Notes: generated by a model from the letters alone, not told the origin. A DNA stretch of 12,192 bases from Desulfobacter sp. (GCA_030145005.1 JAQYWJ010000046.1:1-12192); one strand, 5' to 3'; positions 1 through 7,367 are shown, counted from the first letter of the stretch. Numbers and translations are program-made.

Positions 1-139
1 ACTTTGATTTCTAAGGCATAGTCCGGGTTTAAATGGATGGGTACAAATAAATAATACCATCCATAAATAGTGGCGTTGGGGCGAGATCAATGCACCCGCA
101 ATTTTTATCCCGGCACTGCACTATATCCAGGGGATATTG
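1..139 (-). other. Left-edge non-coding stretch with a possible gene fragment
   Basis: No complete gene is visible before the diguanylate cyclase ends at 140. On the minus strand, a frame opened by a TGA near position 87 runs to the window edge and gives a protein-like stretch (reading GWYYLFVPIHLNPDYALEIK at about 62-3). It has no ATG, GTG or TTG start in a sensible place. A second frame has an ATG at 60 and is also open to the edge. Either may be the broken start of a gene lying to the left, or chance. No family was recognised and no terminator with a T-tract was seen here. Confidence 0.2.
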
Positions 140-1762
140 TCAGGCATCAGTTGAAGCCATGATGCAGGTACTCTTTCCCGCTGCTTTAGCTCTGTACATG
201 GCACTATCTGCCCGTTTAATAAGGCGCTCCATTGAAATCTCATGATCAGGGAAAATGACTGCACCAACGCTGGCTCCGATTTGAGCAATCCCTGCCTTAA
301 GTCGGAATGGTTGACCCATTGCCAACACAATTTTTTCACCTACCTGCTTAACATCTTCAGGTACCTTGATTTCAGATAAAATTACGGCGAATTCATCCCC
401 ACCTAAACGCCCCACAGTATCCTCTTTGCGTAAAGTTTTTTCCAGCGCTGAACCGACCTTTATCAAAAGTTCATCTCCGGCATCGTGGCCCATTGTATCA
501 TTTATTTTTTTGAAGCCATCCAAGTCAACATATAACAAGCCGAAACGACGTCCATGTCTATGTGCATGTGAGATTTCCTTTTTCAGTCGATCAAAAAAAA
601 ATTTTCTATTTGGTAGTCTGGTTAACGAGTCATAATAGGCCAATTCGATTAGCTGGGCTTGATAAATACGATGTTTGGTTATAGCGAAAGCTAATTGCCA
701 CGAGCCAAATGAGATTAATAAAAATGATCCTGCCCCAATGGCAAAAATCTTTTTTAATAATTCTCGTTTATAGCTTTTCATAACTTCAAAGGGTATATGG
801 GAAACCAGCACCCAAAAATATTCTGAGGAATTTGATTTCTTCACACTTGGTTTGTATGAGGGGGACGAACCTGAATTGGATCTATGCCCTTCTTGCAATG
901 GATAAATAGTAATGAATGTAAACAACCCATTTCCAGTATTTATCTGGCCGGATTTCTGTTTACGAATCATGCGCCACTCTTCGGGATAATCCACAGCAAA
1001 AGAAAGTCGATCCTTATTGTCGAACATGAACCCCCATTCCTTTTTTTTGATTGAGTTTAACAACCAATATCCTTCCGTGTTAAGCAACATGTTTTCGCTC
1101 GGTTCTCCAATTTTTTTCTCCCGAATGTAATCTAAAAAATTTTTAGCAAGGTAATTGAGTAGCACTATGCCATGTTTTTCCCCATTCTTATTAAAAACAG
1201 GGGTACCAAAGCGAAGCATTGGTTTGAGGGGTTCCTCTATTTTGCCATGTTCAATATTCAAATCCAGAGGAGAGACGAAGATTTCCTTTCTCCCTAATCT
1301 AATAGTATCAGTGAAATAATAACGCTTGGCCTTATTTTGCAGCTTTTCTGTAGGAACAGCCTCTGGATTTCCATTTGTGAAATTGACCCGCACGCATTCC
1401 ATACCGTTGTTATCTATATATCGGATCTGATCATAAGTTTTTTTGGCCAACAACATTGCAATGTATTCTTTTTGAATATCCCTTTTCGTTTTAATATTTT
1501 TAAGATCTAAATACGTTAGGAGCTCGTTTTGGCGCGATAGGAATATTAAGTCCCCGATGATGTCATTAAACCTTTCTGTGATATCATTATGCTGATGACT
1601 CAAAGCATTTTTTTCTTGCGTTTTTATTTCAGAAAAAAATGTGTTGAGCTCTGCCCGATAGAACCAGGCACTTGACACTGATATCAACGAACCGATTACA
1701 AGGAACAAAATGAAAAACAGATTTAGTGCTTTTTGCGTAGCTTGACCAAGTCTCTTTTGCAC
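140..1762 (-). CDS. Membrane-anchored diguanylate cyclase (Cache-like sensor + GGDEF)
   Basis: Predicted to make cyclic di-GMP from two GTP at the inner face of the membrane in response to an extracytoplasmic signal. Numbered from the TTG at 1768 (542 aa), the protein has an N-terminal membrane helix at about 15-36, a periplasmic region of about 300 residues, a second helix at about 339-362 and a GGDEF domain at about 375-535. The periplasmic part resembles Cache/PhoQ-like sensor folds, with segments such as RYIDNNGMECVRVN and RFGTPVFNKNGE. The GGDEF signature is intact at 456-460, and an RxxD product-inhibition site lies five residues before it (447-450), so the enzyme is probably active and feedback-controlled. 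The GTG at 1762 is preferred as start because an AGGAG lies 6 nt upstream; the TTG at 1768 almost touches that site. The gene is AT-rich compared with its neighbours and appears monocistronic. The ligand is unknown. Confidence 0.9.
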   Translation of the reverse strand: MQKRLGQATQKALNLFFILFLVIGSLISVSSAWFYRAELNTFFSEIKTQEKNALSHQHNDITERFNDIIGDLIFLSRQNELLTYLDLKNIKTKRDIQKEYIAMLLAKKTYDQIRYIDNNGMECVRVNFTNGNPEAVPTEKLQNKAKRYYFTDTIRLGRKEIFVSPLDLNIEHGKIEEPLKPMLRFGTPVFNKNGEKHGIVLLNYLAKNFLDYIREKKIGEPSENMLLNTEGYWLLNSIKKKEWGFMFDNKDRLSFAVDYPEEWRMIRKQKSGQINTGNGLFTFITIYPLQEGHRSNSGSSPSYKPSVKKSNSSEYFWVLVSHIPFEVMKSYKRELLKKIFAIGAGSFLLISFGSWQLAFAITKHRIYQAQLIELAYYDSLTRLPNRKFFFDRLKKEISHAHRHGRRFGLLYVDLDGFKKINDTMGHDAGDELLIKVGSALEKTLRKEDTVGRLGGDEFAVILSEIKVPEDVKQVGEKIVLAMGQPFRLKAGIAQIGASVGAVIFPDHEISMERLIKRADSAMYRAKAAGKSTCIMASTDA

Positions 1763-1768
1763 CCACAA

Positions 1769-1775
1769 TCTCCTG
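1769..1775 (-). promoter_or_regulatory. Ribosome binding site that decides the GGDEF gene start
   Basis: On the minus strand this reads CAGGAGA. It is followed by TTGTGG and then GTG at 1762. The spacing suits the GTG (6 nt) and not the TTG at 1768 (about 1 nt), so the protein should begin at the GTG, two residues later than the longest reading. Confidence 0.6.
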
Positions 1776-1837
1776 TTTGATTTGAATTTTAAGTTTAGGA
1801 CCGCAATTTCTGTTCAATTTTTTTATTTTCAAGTCAT

Positions 1838-1866
1838 ATTTGATAAAAAATACTACGTTACGTCAA
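1838..1866 (-). promoter_or_regulatory. Candidate sigma-70 promoter for the diguanylate cyclase gene
   Basis: Minus strand: -35 box TTGACG (1866-1861), 17-nt spacer, -10 box TCAAAT (1843-1838). This matches 5/6 and 4/6 of the sigma-70 consensus, about 75 nt before the GTG start. The -35 box overlaps a short near-palindrome, ACGTAACGT. Found by eye only. Confidence 0.35.
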
Positions 1867-2106
1867 AGTGAATGTAAATAATATTATGCCTTAATTTCAG
1901 AGGCGCCGGCAGTACTACCAAGGTCTACAATATTGGTATGATTAAGAGCCTGTTTTGAAAAAACAAAGGCCAACTTAACTGGAGATTAATCTTGTTTTTA
2001 CATCTGATTGTCCTGGACCGGATCTTTTTACGCTCGACAGAATTTATAAAATATGCTTGAATACTCTTTCTCAAAGGTAACTTGCTTCAAACTCCAATGA
2101 TAATTT
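1867..2106. other. Divergent intergenic region
   Basis: About 240 bases between the divergent diguanylate cyclase and cNBD genes. It is AT-rich with one GC-rich patch (AGGCGCCGGC at 1901-1910). No ORF with a ribosome binding site, no RNA gene and no clear sigma-54 box (GG-N10-GC) was found. A weak sigma-70-like pair for the downstream cluster is listed separately. Confidence 0.4.
2034..2062 (+). promoter_or_regulatory. Candidate promoter for the cNBD-OadG-OadB cluster
   Basis: TCGACA (2034-2039), 17-nt spacer, TTGAAT (2057-2062): 5/6 and 4/6 matches to the sigma-70 consensus, about 55 nt before the first start codon. In AT-rich DNA such matches are common, so this is only a candidate. Confidence 0.25.
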
Positions 2107-2116
2107 AAGGAGGCGT

Positions 2117-2557
2117 ATGGACAGTTCTGCAGCATGCTTATCAGAATCTATCATATTTAAGGGCCTTGACGCCCGGGATATTGACAGTCTTGTTCCGCTG
2201 TTTTCACGGAGGACGGTTGTGCCTGGTGAAATTTTGGCACAGGCAGGTCATGGCACCCAGTTTTTCTTTCTTCTGGAAGAAGGTGCTCTGCTTGTGGCCA
2301 TGGAAGAGGGTAGGGCTGTGGTGCTCAACAGGCCAGGGGATTTTGCAGGCCTGTCAATGGTGAGCCATAACGGCACAAATACTGCCACAATTACGGTGCT
2401 GGAAAAAGGGGCTGTCTGGGTTGTATCCTGCCTGAAGATCCTTGATCTGACCGGCCATGATACCCAGATGGCGGCTATAATTATGGAAGGATGGCAACAG
2501 TTCTGTAAGGAAAAAGCCCCCTTTTGTTCAAATCTTGCCGAAACAGGCGTTATTTAA
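2117..2557 (+). CDS. Stand-alone cyclic-nucleotide-binding-fold (CRP-like cap) protein
   Basis: A 146-residue protein that matches the CRP/FNR N-terminal beta-barrel: a lead-in helix with GLDARDIDSLVPLF (16-29), then a strand pattern ending in a GDF turn (74-76) and an ITVLEKGAVWVV strand. It has no DNA-binding helix-turn-helix and no membrane segment, so it is probably a cytosolic allosteric subunit or partner. The phosphate-binding cassette is atypical: where cAMP binders have Gly-Glu and Arg-Ser/Thr, this protein has GLS (78-80) and TNTA (87-90), so cAMP or cGMP binding is doubtful. The start at 2117 has a strong AAGGAGG at 2107-2113, though only 3 nt away. The OadG-like gene starts 24 nt after its stop, so the two are probably co-transcribed. 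Its role is inferred only from position: regulation of the adjacent Na+ pump. Confidence 0.75.
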   Translation: MDSSAACLSESIIFKGLDARDIDSLVPLFSRRTVVPGEILAQAGHGTQFFFLLEEGALLVAMEEGRAVVLNRPGDFAGLSMVSHNGTNTATITVLEKGAVWVVSCLKILDLTGHDTQMAAIIMEGWQQFCKEKAPFCSNLAETGVI

Positions 2558-2581
2558 AAATTAATAATAAAGAGGTGAGTC

Positions 2582-3046
2582 TTGAATGGAGTTGACGCGG
2601 TTGGCGTTCTTTATGGACTTGAGGCCATAAACGCCCATAACGGATGGGCCATTTCTGTTGTGGGCGTCACTATTGTGTTTACAGGGCTTGTCTCCCTGTC
2701 CGTCCTGATCTCCCAGCTTCATAAGCTGGTGACCCTGTATAATAATCCTGGAAGAATAAAAAAACTGTTTGCTTTAAAATCTAAGTCTGCTGCCAAGGCG
2801 GGTACCCCTAAAAAGCACCTGGTCCTCACTGAGGCTCAAAAACAGATATGCCGGCAGTATAACCTTTTGGCTCAGACCATGGATGATGTGATTTCTTTGC
2901 CAAAGCTTTTGCGTATGGCCGAGCTTTCCGGCCTTAAAGAACCCCATGCCAACATAAATTTCCTGGTTAAATCCGGCATTCTGTGTGCCGATGAACAGGG
3001 GTATTTCAGATGGGATGAGGATAGATTCATCCGTGCCGTTTCTTAA
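2582..3046 (+). CDS. OadG-like gamma subunit of a Na+-pumping decarboxylase, with extra C-terminal domain
   Basis: A 154-residue protein with one membrane helix at about 21-46 (the NGWAISVVGVTIVF segment), preceded by a short outside tail. This is the pattern of the OadG/gamma family, which holds the alpha and beta subunits of oxaloacetate, methylmalonyl-CoA and glutaconyl-CoA decarboxylases together. A Lys/Ala-rich linker (about 58-80) is followed by about 74 residues (81-154) that read like a small helical or winged-helix domain: LPKLLRMAELSGL, then NINFLVKSGIL, then a YFRWDED hairpin. Known gamma subunits often end in a Pro-rich, Zn-binding tail; that tail is not visible. The start is the TTG at 2582, with AGAGGTGA at 2571-2578; the ATG at 2586 is in another frame. 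The beta subunit follows after 82 nt. Confidence 0.75.
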   Translation: MNGVDAVGVLYGLEAINAHNGWAISVVGVTIVFTGLVSLSVLISQLHKLVTLYNNPGRIKKLFALKSKSAAKAGTPKKHLVLTEAQKQICRQYNLLAQTMDDVISLPKLLRMAELSGLKEPHANINFLVKSGILCADEQGYFRWDEDRFIRAVS

Positions 3047-3128
3047 TTTGGATTTTATTGTTTCCATGGCCCTAAGACTTACGGTTAATTTTTTTATGAC
3101 CATGGGAAATTGAAAGAAAGCGAAATCA

Positions 3129-4256
3129 ATGGATACTTTATTTTTAGAATTTTTTCAGAACACCGGGTTTTATCTGTGCGACTACCGAAATATTATTATG
3201 ATCATCGTTGGTATGATCTTTATATATCTGGGCATTGCAAAGGATTATGAACCCTTGTTGCTGGTCCCCATCGGATTTGGCATGCTTGTGGGGAACATTC
3301 CTGTTTTCAAGGGGCTGGGCCTTGGCATTTATGAAAATAATTCTGTTCTGCACTACCTGTATTTTGGTGTAACCCAGGGCATTTATCCGCCTTTGATATT
3401 CCTTGGCATTGGTGCCATGACCGACTTTTCAACGCTTCTGGCGCGCCCGGTCCTCATGCTTTTGGGCGCTGCGGCCCAGGCAGGCATATTTATAACTTTT
3501 CTGGGTGCACTGGCTTTGGGTTTTCTGCCCAAGGAATCAGCAGCCATCGGTATCATCGGCGGGGCGGACGGACCCACGGCCATTTTTCTGACCGCCAAAC
3601 TGGCCCCGCATCTCATCGGACCCATTGCCGTTGCGGCTTACAGTTACATGGCTCTTGTGCCGGTAATCCAGCCGCCCATCATGAAACTTTTAACCTCGCG
3701 CAAGGAACGGCTCATCCGCATGGAAGAGCCGCGTCAGGTCTCCAAGCGCGAGAAAATGATATTCCCGGTTATAGCCTTTTTGCTCTGCTGTTTCCTGGCA
3801 CCTGCAGCCCTGCCGCTTTTGGGCATGCTGTGCTTCGGCAATCTCCTTAAAGAGGCTGTGGTGACAGAGCGTCTGGCTGTTACAGCACGCACGGCATTGA
3901 TTGATATTGCCACCATTCTTTTGGGCCTTACCGTGGGGGCATCCACCCAGGGAGATGTCTTTCTTACCCAGAACTCGGTGAAAATTTTTGTCTTAGGTGC
4001 GCTCTCCTTTTGCATTGCAACCGCTTGCGGACTATTATTTGCCAAGTTCATGAACCTGTTTTTGAAAAAGAAAATCAATCCCCTGCTGGGTGCTGCCGGT
4101 GTTTCGGCTGTACCGGACTCCGCCCGGGTGGTACATGTTGTGGGGCAGCGGGAAGATCCTTCAAATTTTTTGCTCATGCATGCCATGGCCCCTAATGTTT
4201 CCGGCGTTATAGGTTCGGCCATTGCCGCAGGCGTACTTTGGAGCCTGATGATTTAA
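3129..4256 (+). CDS. Na+-translocating decarboxylase beta subunit (OadB/GcdB/MmdB family)
   Basis: The integral membrane subunit that decarboxylates carboxybiotin and couples this to Na+ export. It is 375 residues, normal for the family, with many hydrophobic helices along its length. Family hallmarks are present: GGADGPTAIF at 144-153, with the essential Asp at 147; YSYMALVPVIQPPIMK at 171-186; and the C-terminal APNVSGVIGSA at 354-364, with Asn356 and Ser363 matching the Na+/proton-pathway residues known from Klebsiella OadB. It therefore looks catalytically complete. The substrate (oxaloacetate, methylmalonyl-CoA, glutaconyl-CoA or malonate) is set by the alpha subunit, which is not in this window, so no specific gene symbol is assigned. 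The ribosome binding site is weak (GAAAGAAAG about 10 nt upstream), so translation may depend on the upstream gene. Confidence 0.92.
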   Translation: MDTLFLEFFQNTGFYLCDYRNIIMIIVGMIFIYLGIAKDYEPLLLVPIGFGMLVGNIPVFKGLGLGIYENNSVLHYLYFGVTQGIYPPLIFLGIGAMTDFSTLLARPVLMLLGAAAQAGIFITFLGALALGFLPKESAAIGIIGGADGPTAIFLTAKLAPHLIGPIAVAAYSYMALVPVIQPPIMKLLTSRKERLIRMEEPRQVSKREKMIFPVIAFLLCCFLAPAALPLLGMLCFGNLLKEAVVTERLAVTARTALIDIATILLGLTVGASTQGDVFLTQNSVKIFVLGALSFCIATACGLLFAKFMNLFLKKKINPLLGAAGVSAVPDSARVVHVVGQREDPSNFLLMHAMAPNVSGVIGSAIAAGVLWSLMI

Positions 4257-4429
4257 CCCGAATATCTCATATTAGAACCGCGTAGCTGTTTTTGCCGTAT
4301 CCCATGCGCAACCTTGACCAGCGTATTTTCGGGGCCTGGATCAACATGATGGCCTTTGATTTTGCACCGGAATTTTGTACTGAAGCCTGAGTAAGTATGT
4401 TCCTTAATCGCCACCTCAGGAGAATCAAA
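4257..4429 (+). other. Gap between beta subunit and histidine kinase; possible tiny ORF
   Basis: Holds no clear terminator. An ATG at 4304 opens a 28-codon frame ending with TGA at 4388-4390, but it has no ribosome binding site and no recognised family. The kinase frame is also open upstream to an ATG at 4397, which is judged not to be the start. A promoter for the kinase may lie here, but none stands out. Confidence 0.3.
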
Positions 4430-4432
4430 ATG
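4418..4432 (+). promoter_or_regulatory. Ribosome binding site and start of the PAS kinase
   Basis: AGGAGA at 4418-4423, then 6 nt, then ATG at 4430. The in-frame ATG at 4397, 11 codons upstream, lacks such a site, and its extra residues (MFLNRHLRRIK) do not look like part of the domain. The start at 4430 is chosen on this basis. Confidence 0.7.
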
Positions 4433-7204
4433 AAAGATGAGGACAAAACCAGATCCCAACTGATCGCTGAACTGGATGAGCTGCGAAGACAAACAGCGGC
4501 CTTGAGCCGACCGCCGGAAGATACGGAAAGCATTGCCTTGCACCTGGCCCAGTTCTATTTCGAGAATGCATCCATCGGCATTCATCAGGTTGCAATGGAT
4601 GGACGCATTCTCAATGTTAACCCCTATGCCGCAGATATGCTGGGGTACACCACAAAAGAGTTGACGGCGCTATCGATTTTCGACATTGATCCCTTTGTGT
4701 CTGCGGATACCATGGATGCAGACATCAAAAAATTTGCCCCCGGCGGATGGGATAGTTTTGAAACGGTTCATCTTAAAAAGGACGGTTCCGGAATTCCGGT
4801 GGAAATAATGGGCAGCCTGATGGAATATGAAGGCCAACAGTATGCCTTTGTATTTATTAAGGACATTAGCCATCGTAAAAAGATGGCGGAAAAATTGCGC
4901 TGGAATGAGCGGATGCTGCGCCGTATCATGGACATCGTACCCTCCATGATTTTTGTAAAGAATGCCGAGGGACGATTCCTCATGGTTAACCAGGCCATTG
5001 CGAAGAGTTACGGCATGACGGTGGATGCACTTGAGGGGCGGTTGCATCGGGATGTCCATGCCGATCCGGATCAGGTGGAACGGATGCTGGCCGACGACCG
5101 CAAGGCCATGAAAAGCGGAGAAACGGTATTTATCGCTGAAGAGCCCTACAAGGACAGCACCGGCGATAGGCGATGGCTTCAGACCATAAAGGTCCCATGT
5201 GATGAAGGTGAATTCGGGGAGCCCGCCATCGTGGGCCTGGCCATGGACATCACTGAACGTAAGCAGGCGGACGCGGTGCTGCGGGAGAACGAACAGCTGC
5301 TGGTGAACATTCTGGAGTCGATGAACGAAGGGATCGTCGTGCTGGATCGTGAATTCAGATATCAGATTTTCAATAGAGCCATGGAGAATATCTCCAATAC
5401 GCCGAAACAGGAGGTGCTGGGGAAAAGGCCCTGGGACGTATTTGCTTATATCCAGGGTTCCGTCATCGAAGAAAATATACGCAAGACGATGCGTGGCAAA
5501 ACCCAAGGCGCAATGGAAGTACAGCTGCCCTTGCCCCATAAGCAAGATGCATGGTTCAGGGAAAGTTTTACGCCGCTCAAGAATGTCGATGGACAGATGG
5601 TCGGTGTGATCGGAGTGATTTCCGAGATTACCCGCCAGAAGCAGGACGAGGAGAAATTGCATCGTCTTATCCATGAGCTAAAAGAGAGTGAAGCACGCTT
5701 TAAAGCCCTTCACAACGCTTCTTTTGGCGGCATTACGATTCATGACAAAGGACTCATTCTTGAATGCAATCCAGGGTTGTCGGAAATAACCGGTTATTCT
5801 GTTGATGAGTTGATCGGAATGAATGGGATGCTGCTGATTGCTGAAAAGTCCAGGGAAATGGTGATGGACATGATTGTTTCCGGTTACAAAAAACCGTATG
5901 AAGCCGTTGGCTTGCGCAAAAACGGGGAAGAATATCCAATCCGGCTGGCAGCCCACAACATACCATACAAAGGCAGACAAGTCAGAACGGTCGAATTCAG
6001 GGATATTACCGAACAAAAAAAAGCGGAGGCCGAGCTTCACCATCTTAAAAATTATCTTTCGAATATTATTGATTCCATGCCTTCGGTACTGGTGGGGGTG
6101 GACCATGATGGCCGGGTGACCCAGTGGAACCGTCAGGCGCAGCAAACCACCGGATTGAGCCTGGAGAAGGTTCGGGCCCAGCCCTTGGCACAGGTGTTTC
6201 CCCGCCTGGCCAGGGAGATGCATCAAATCGAAACGGCCATGCGCGAGTGCCGGGTGATCAGCATCCCTAAGGTTTCTCGCAAAACGGGGATCGAAATCCG
6301 TTACGAGAATATCACCATTTTCCCCCTGGTGGATAACAGTATGGAAGGGGCTGTCATCCGGGTGGACGACGTCACCGATCAGGTGCGCCTGGAGGAGATG
6401 ATGATCCAGAGCGAAAAGATGCTCTCTGTTGGAGGACTTGCAGCAGGTATGGCCCATGAAATCAACAATCCTCTGGCTGGTATGATACAAACGGCTAATG
6501 TTATGAAATCAAGACTGGGGGACTTGAGTATACCTGCAAATCTCAAGGTTGCCGATGAAGTTGGCGTGTCTATTGAAAAGATCAGAGCCTTCATGAAAAA
6601 ACGAAGCATTTTAAGGATGATCGACGCTATCAATGAATCCGGCCGGCGGGTGGCCGAAATCGTTAATAATATGCTCAGTTTTGCCAGAAAATCAGATGCC
6701 GCTGTTTCAAGCTACGATCCAATTCAACTTATGGACAGAATCCTTGAACTTGCTACCATCGATTATGATCTAAAAAAACAATATGATTTCAAAACAATTA
6801 AGATTGTAAAAGAATATGAAAAGGATCTGCCCATGATTCCTTGTGAAGGGGCAAAAATACAGCAGGTATTATTGAATATTCTACGCAATGGCGCCCAGGC
6901 TATGCAGGGTCAGGATACGGGCAGCAGCAGCGTTCCCTGTTTTGTTTTAAGACTTGCCAGGGAAAAAAACATGTTGCGAATAGAGATCGAAGATAATGGC
7001 CCGGGAATGGATAAAACCACTCAGTCAAGGATTTTTGAACCGTTTTTTACCACAAAGCCTATGGGTGTGGGGACAGGCCTTGGATTATCGGTTTCATACT
7101 TTATCATTACACAAAATCATGGCGGGTCAATGGATGTGATCTCATCACCGGGAAAAGGGTCAAATTTTATCATACGTTTACCATTGGAGGAAAAAAATGG
7201 ATGA
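4430..7204 (+). CDS. Cytosolic multi-PAS sensor histidine kinase
   Basis: A 924-residue two-component sensor kinase that should autophosphorylate on His676 and pass the phosphate to a response regulator. It starts with a short coiled coil (1-25), followed by about five PAS/PAC units: roughly 33-150, 157-280, 284-400, 418-530 and 540-650. Most end in a DIT/DIS-type linker (DISHRKK, DITERKQ, DITEQKK). The HisKA domain has the H-box MAHEINNP (674-681). The ATPase domain has the N-box QQVLLNILRNGAQAM (811-825), G1 DNGPGM (855-860), F-box IFEPFFTTK (868-876) and G2 GVGTGLGL (879-886). All motifs are intact. There is no membrane helix, so the signals are internal (redox, gas, ligand or protein); no heme- or flavin-specific residues could be assigned. 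Base composition drops sharply where the HisKA part begins (about 6415). No intact receiver-domain partner is in the window. Confidence 0.93.
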   Translation: MKDEDKTRSQLIAELDELRRQTAALSRPPEDTESIALHLAQFYFENASIGIHQVAMDGRILNVNPYAADMLGYTTKELTALSIFDIDPFVSADTMDADIKKFAPGGWDSFETVHLKKDGSGIPVEIMGSLMEYEGQQYAFVFIKDISHRKKMAEKLRWNERMLRRIMDIVPSMIFVKNAEGRFLMVNQAIAKSYGMTVDALEGRLHRDVHADPDQVERMLADDRKAMKSGETVFIAEEPYKDSTGDRRWLQTIKVPCDEGEFGEPAIVGLAMDITERKQADAVLRENEQLLVNILESMNEGIVVLDREFRYQIFNRAMENISNTPKQEVLGKRPWDVFAYIQGSVIEENIRKTMRGKTQGAMEVQLPLPHKQDAWFRESFTPLKNVDGQMVGVIGVISEITRQKQDEEKLHRLIHELKESEARFKALHNASFGGITIHDKGLILECNPGLSEITGYSVDELIGMNGMLLIAEKSREMVMDMIVSGYKKPYEAVGLRKNGEEYPIRLAAHNIPYKGRQVRTVEFRDITEQKKAEAELHHLKNYLSNIIDSMPSVLVGVDHDGRVTQWNRQAQQTTGLSLEKVRAQPLAQVFPRLAREMHQIETAMRECRVISIPKVSRKTGIEIRYENITIFPLVDNSMEGAVIRVDDVTDQVRLEEMMIQSEKMLSVGGLAAGMAHEINNPLAGMIQTANVMKSRLGDLSIPANLKVADEVGVSIEKIRAFMKKRSILRMIDAINESGRRVAEIVNNMLSFARKSDAAVSSYDPIQLMDRILELATIDYDLKKQYDFKTIKIVKEYEKDLPMIPCEGAKIQQVLLNILRNGAQAMQGQDTGSSSVPCFVLRLAREKNMLRIEIEDNGPGMDKTTQSRIFEPFFTTKPMGVGTGLGLSVSYFIITQNHGGSMDVISSPGKGSNFIIRLPLEEKNG

Positions 7205-7271
7205 TCTGTTGAAAATACGTATTGCTGCGCCATTTATTGTCGTATTCTTTGTTGGGACAAGGCTTGCATAA
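7197..7271 (+). pseudogene. Short ORF overlapping the kinase stop; possible remnant of a response regulator start
   Basis: An ATG at 7197 overlaps the last codons of the kinase and has a strong GGAGG at 7186-7190. This is the classic arrangement for translational coupling of a kinase to its response regulator. The first nine residues, MDDLLKIRI, resemble the usual lead into a receiver domain, where an acidic VVDDE-type motif would follow. Instead the frame continues with unrelated residues to a TAA at 7269-7271 (24 aa in all), inside a palindromic sequence. It may be a response regulator gene cut off by insertion or deletion, or a short leader-like peptide. Function is unlikely. Confidence 0.35.
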
Positions 7272-7321
7272 CGAGCTGTGTAAGCCTTGTCCCACCTTGA
7301 CAGCCTGTTGAATACGAATAA
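7234..7321. repeat. Nested palindrome (REP/MITE-like or bidirectional terminator)
   Basis: Inner arms GGGACAAGGCTTGCA (7254-7268) and TGTAAGCCTTGTCCC (7279-7293) pair over 15 bp with one G-T step and a 10-nt loop. Outer arms CGTATTC (7241-7247) and GAATACG (7310-7316), then TTATT (7234-7238) and AATAA (7317-7321), also pair. It lies between the convergent kinase and selenoprotein genes. Neither strand has a T-tract straight after the inner stem, so a pure terminator role is less convincing than a mobile or repeated extragenic palindrome. Confidence 0.6.
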
Positions 7322-7367
7322 AAATTCGGCGTAATATGTACAGATTATTCTCACTTGATACCGAACT

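Noticed and set aside
1959..1978. CCTGTTTTGAAAAAACAAAGG as a hairpin/terminator
   Set aside because: Imperfect A/T pairing with no T-tract; not convincing.
3061..3109. Inverted repeat TTTCCATGG / CCATGGGAAA between the gamma and beta genes
   Set aside because: Short, with a bulge and a loop of about 30 nt; a translational control role is possible but not supported.
4397..4429. Upstream ATG (4397) as the kinase start
   Set aside because: No ribosome binding site there, while ATG 4430 has AGGAGA at a good distance.
4670..6490. Long minus-strand open frames (334 and 270 codons) opposite the PAS kinase
   Set aside because: They are shadows of a clearly coding plus strand; His-rich, low-complexity translations without domains.
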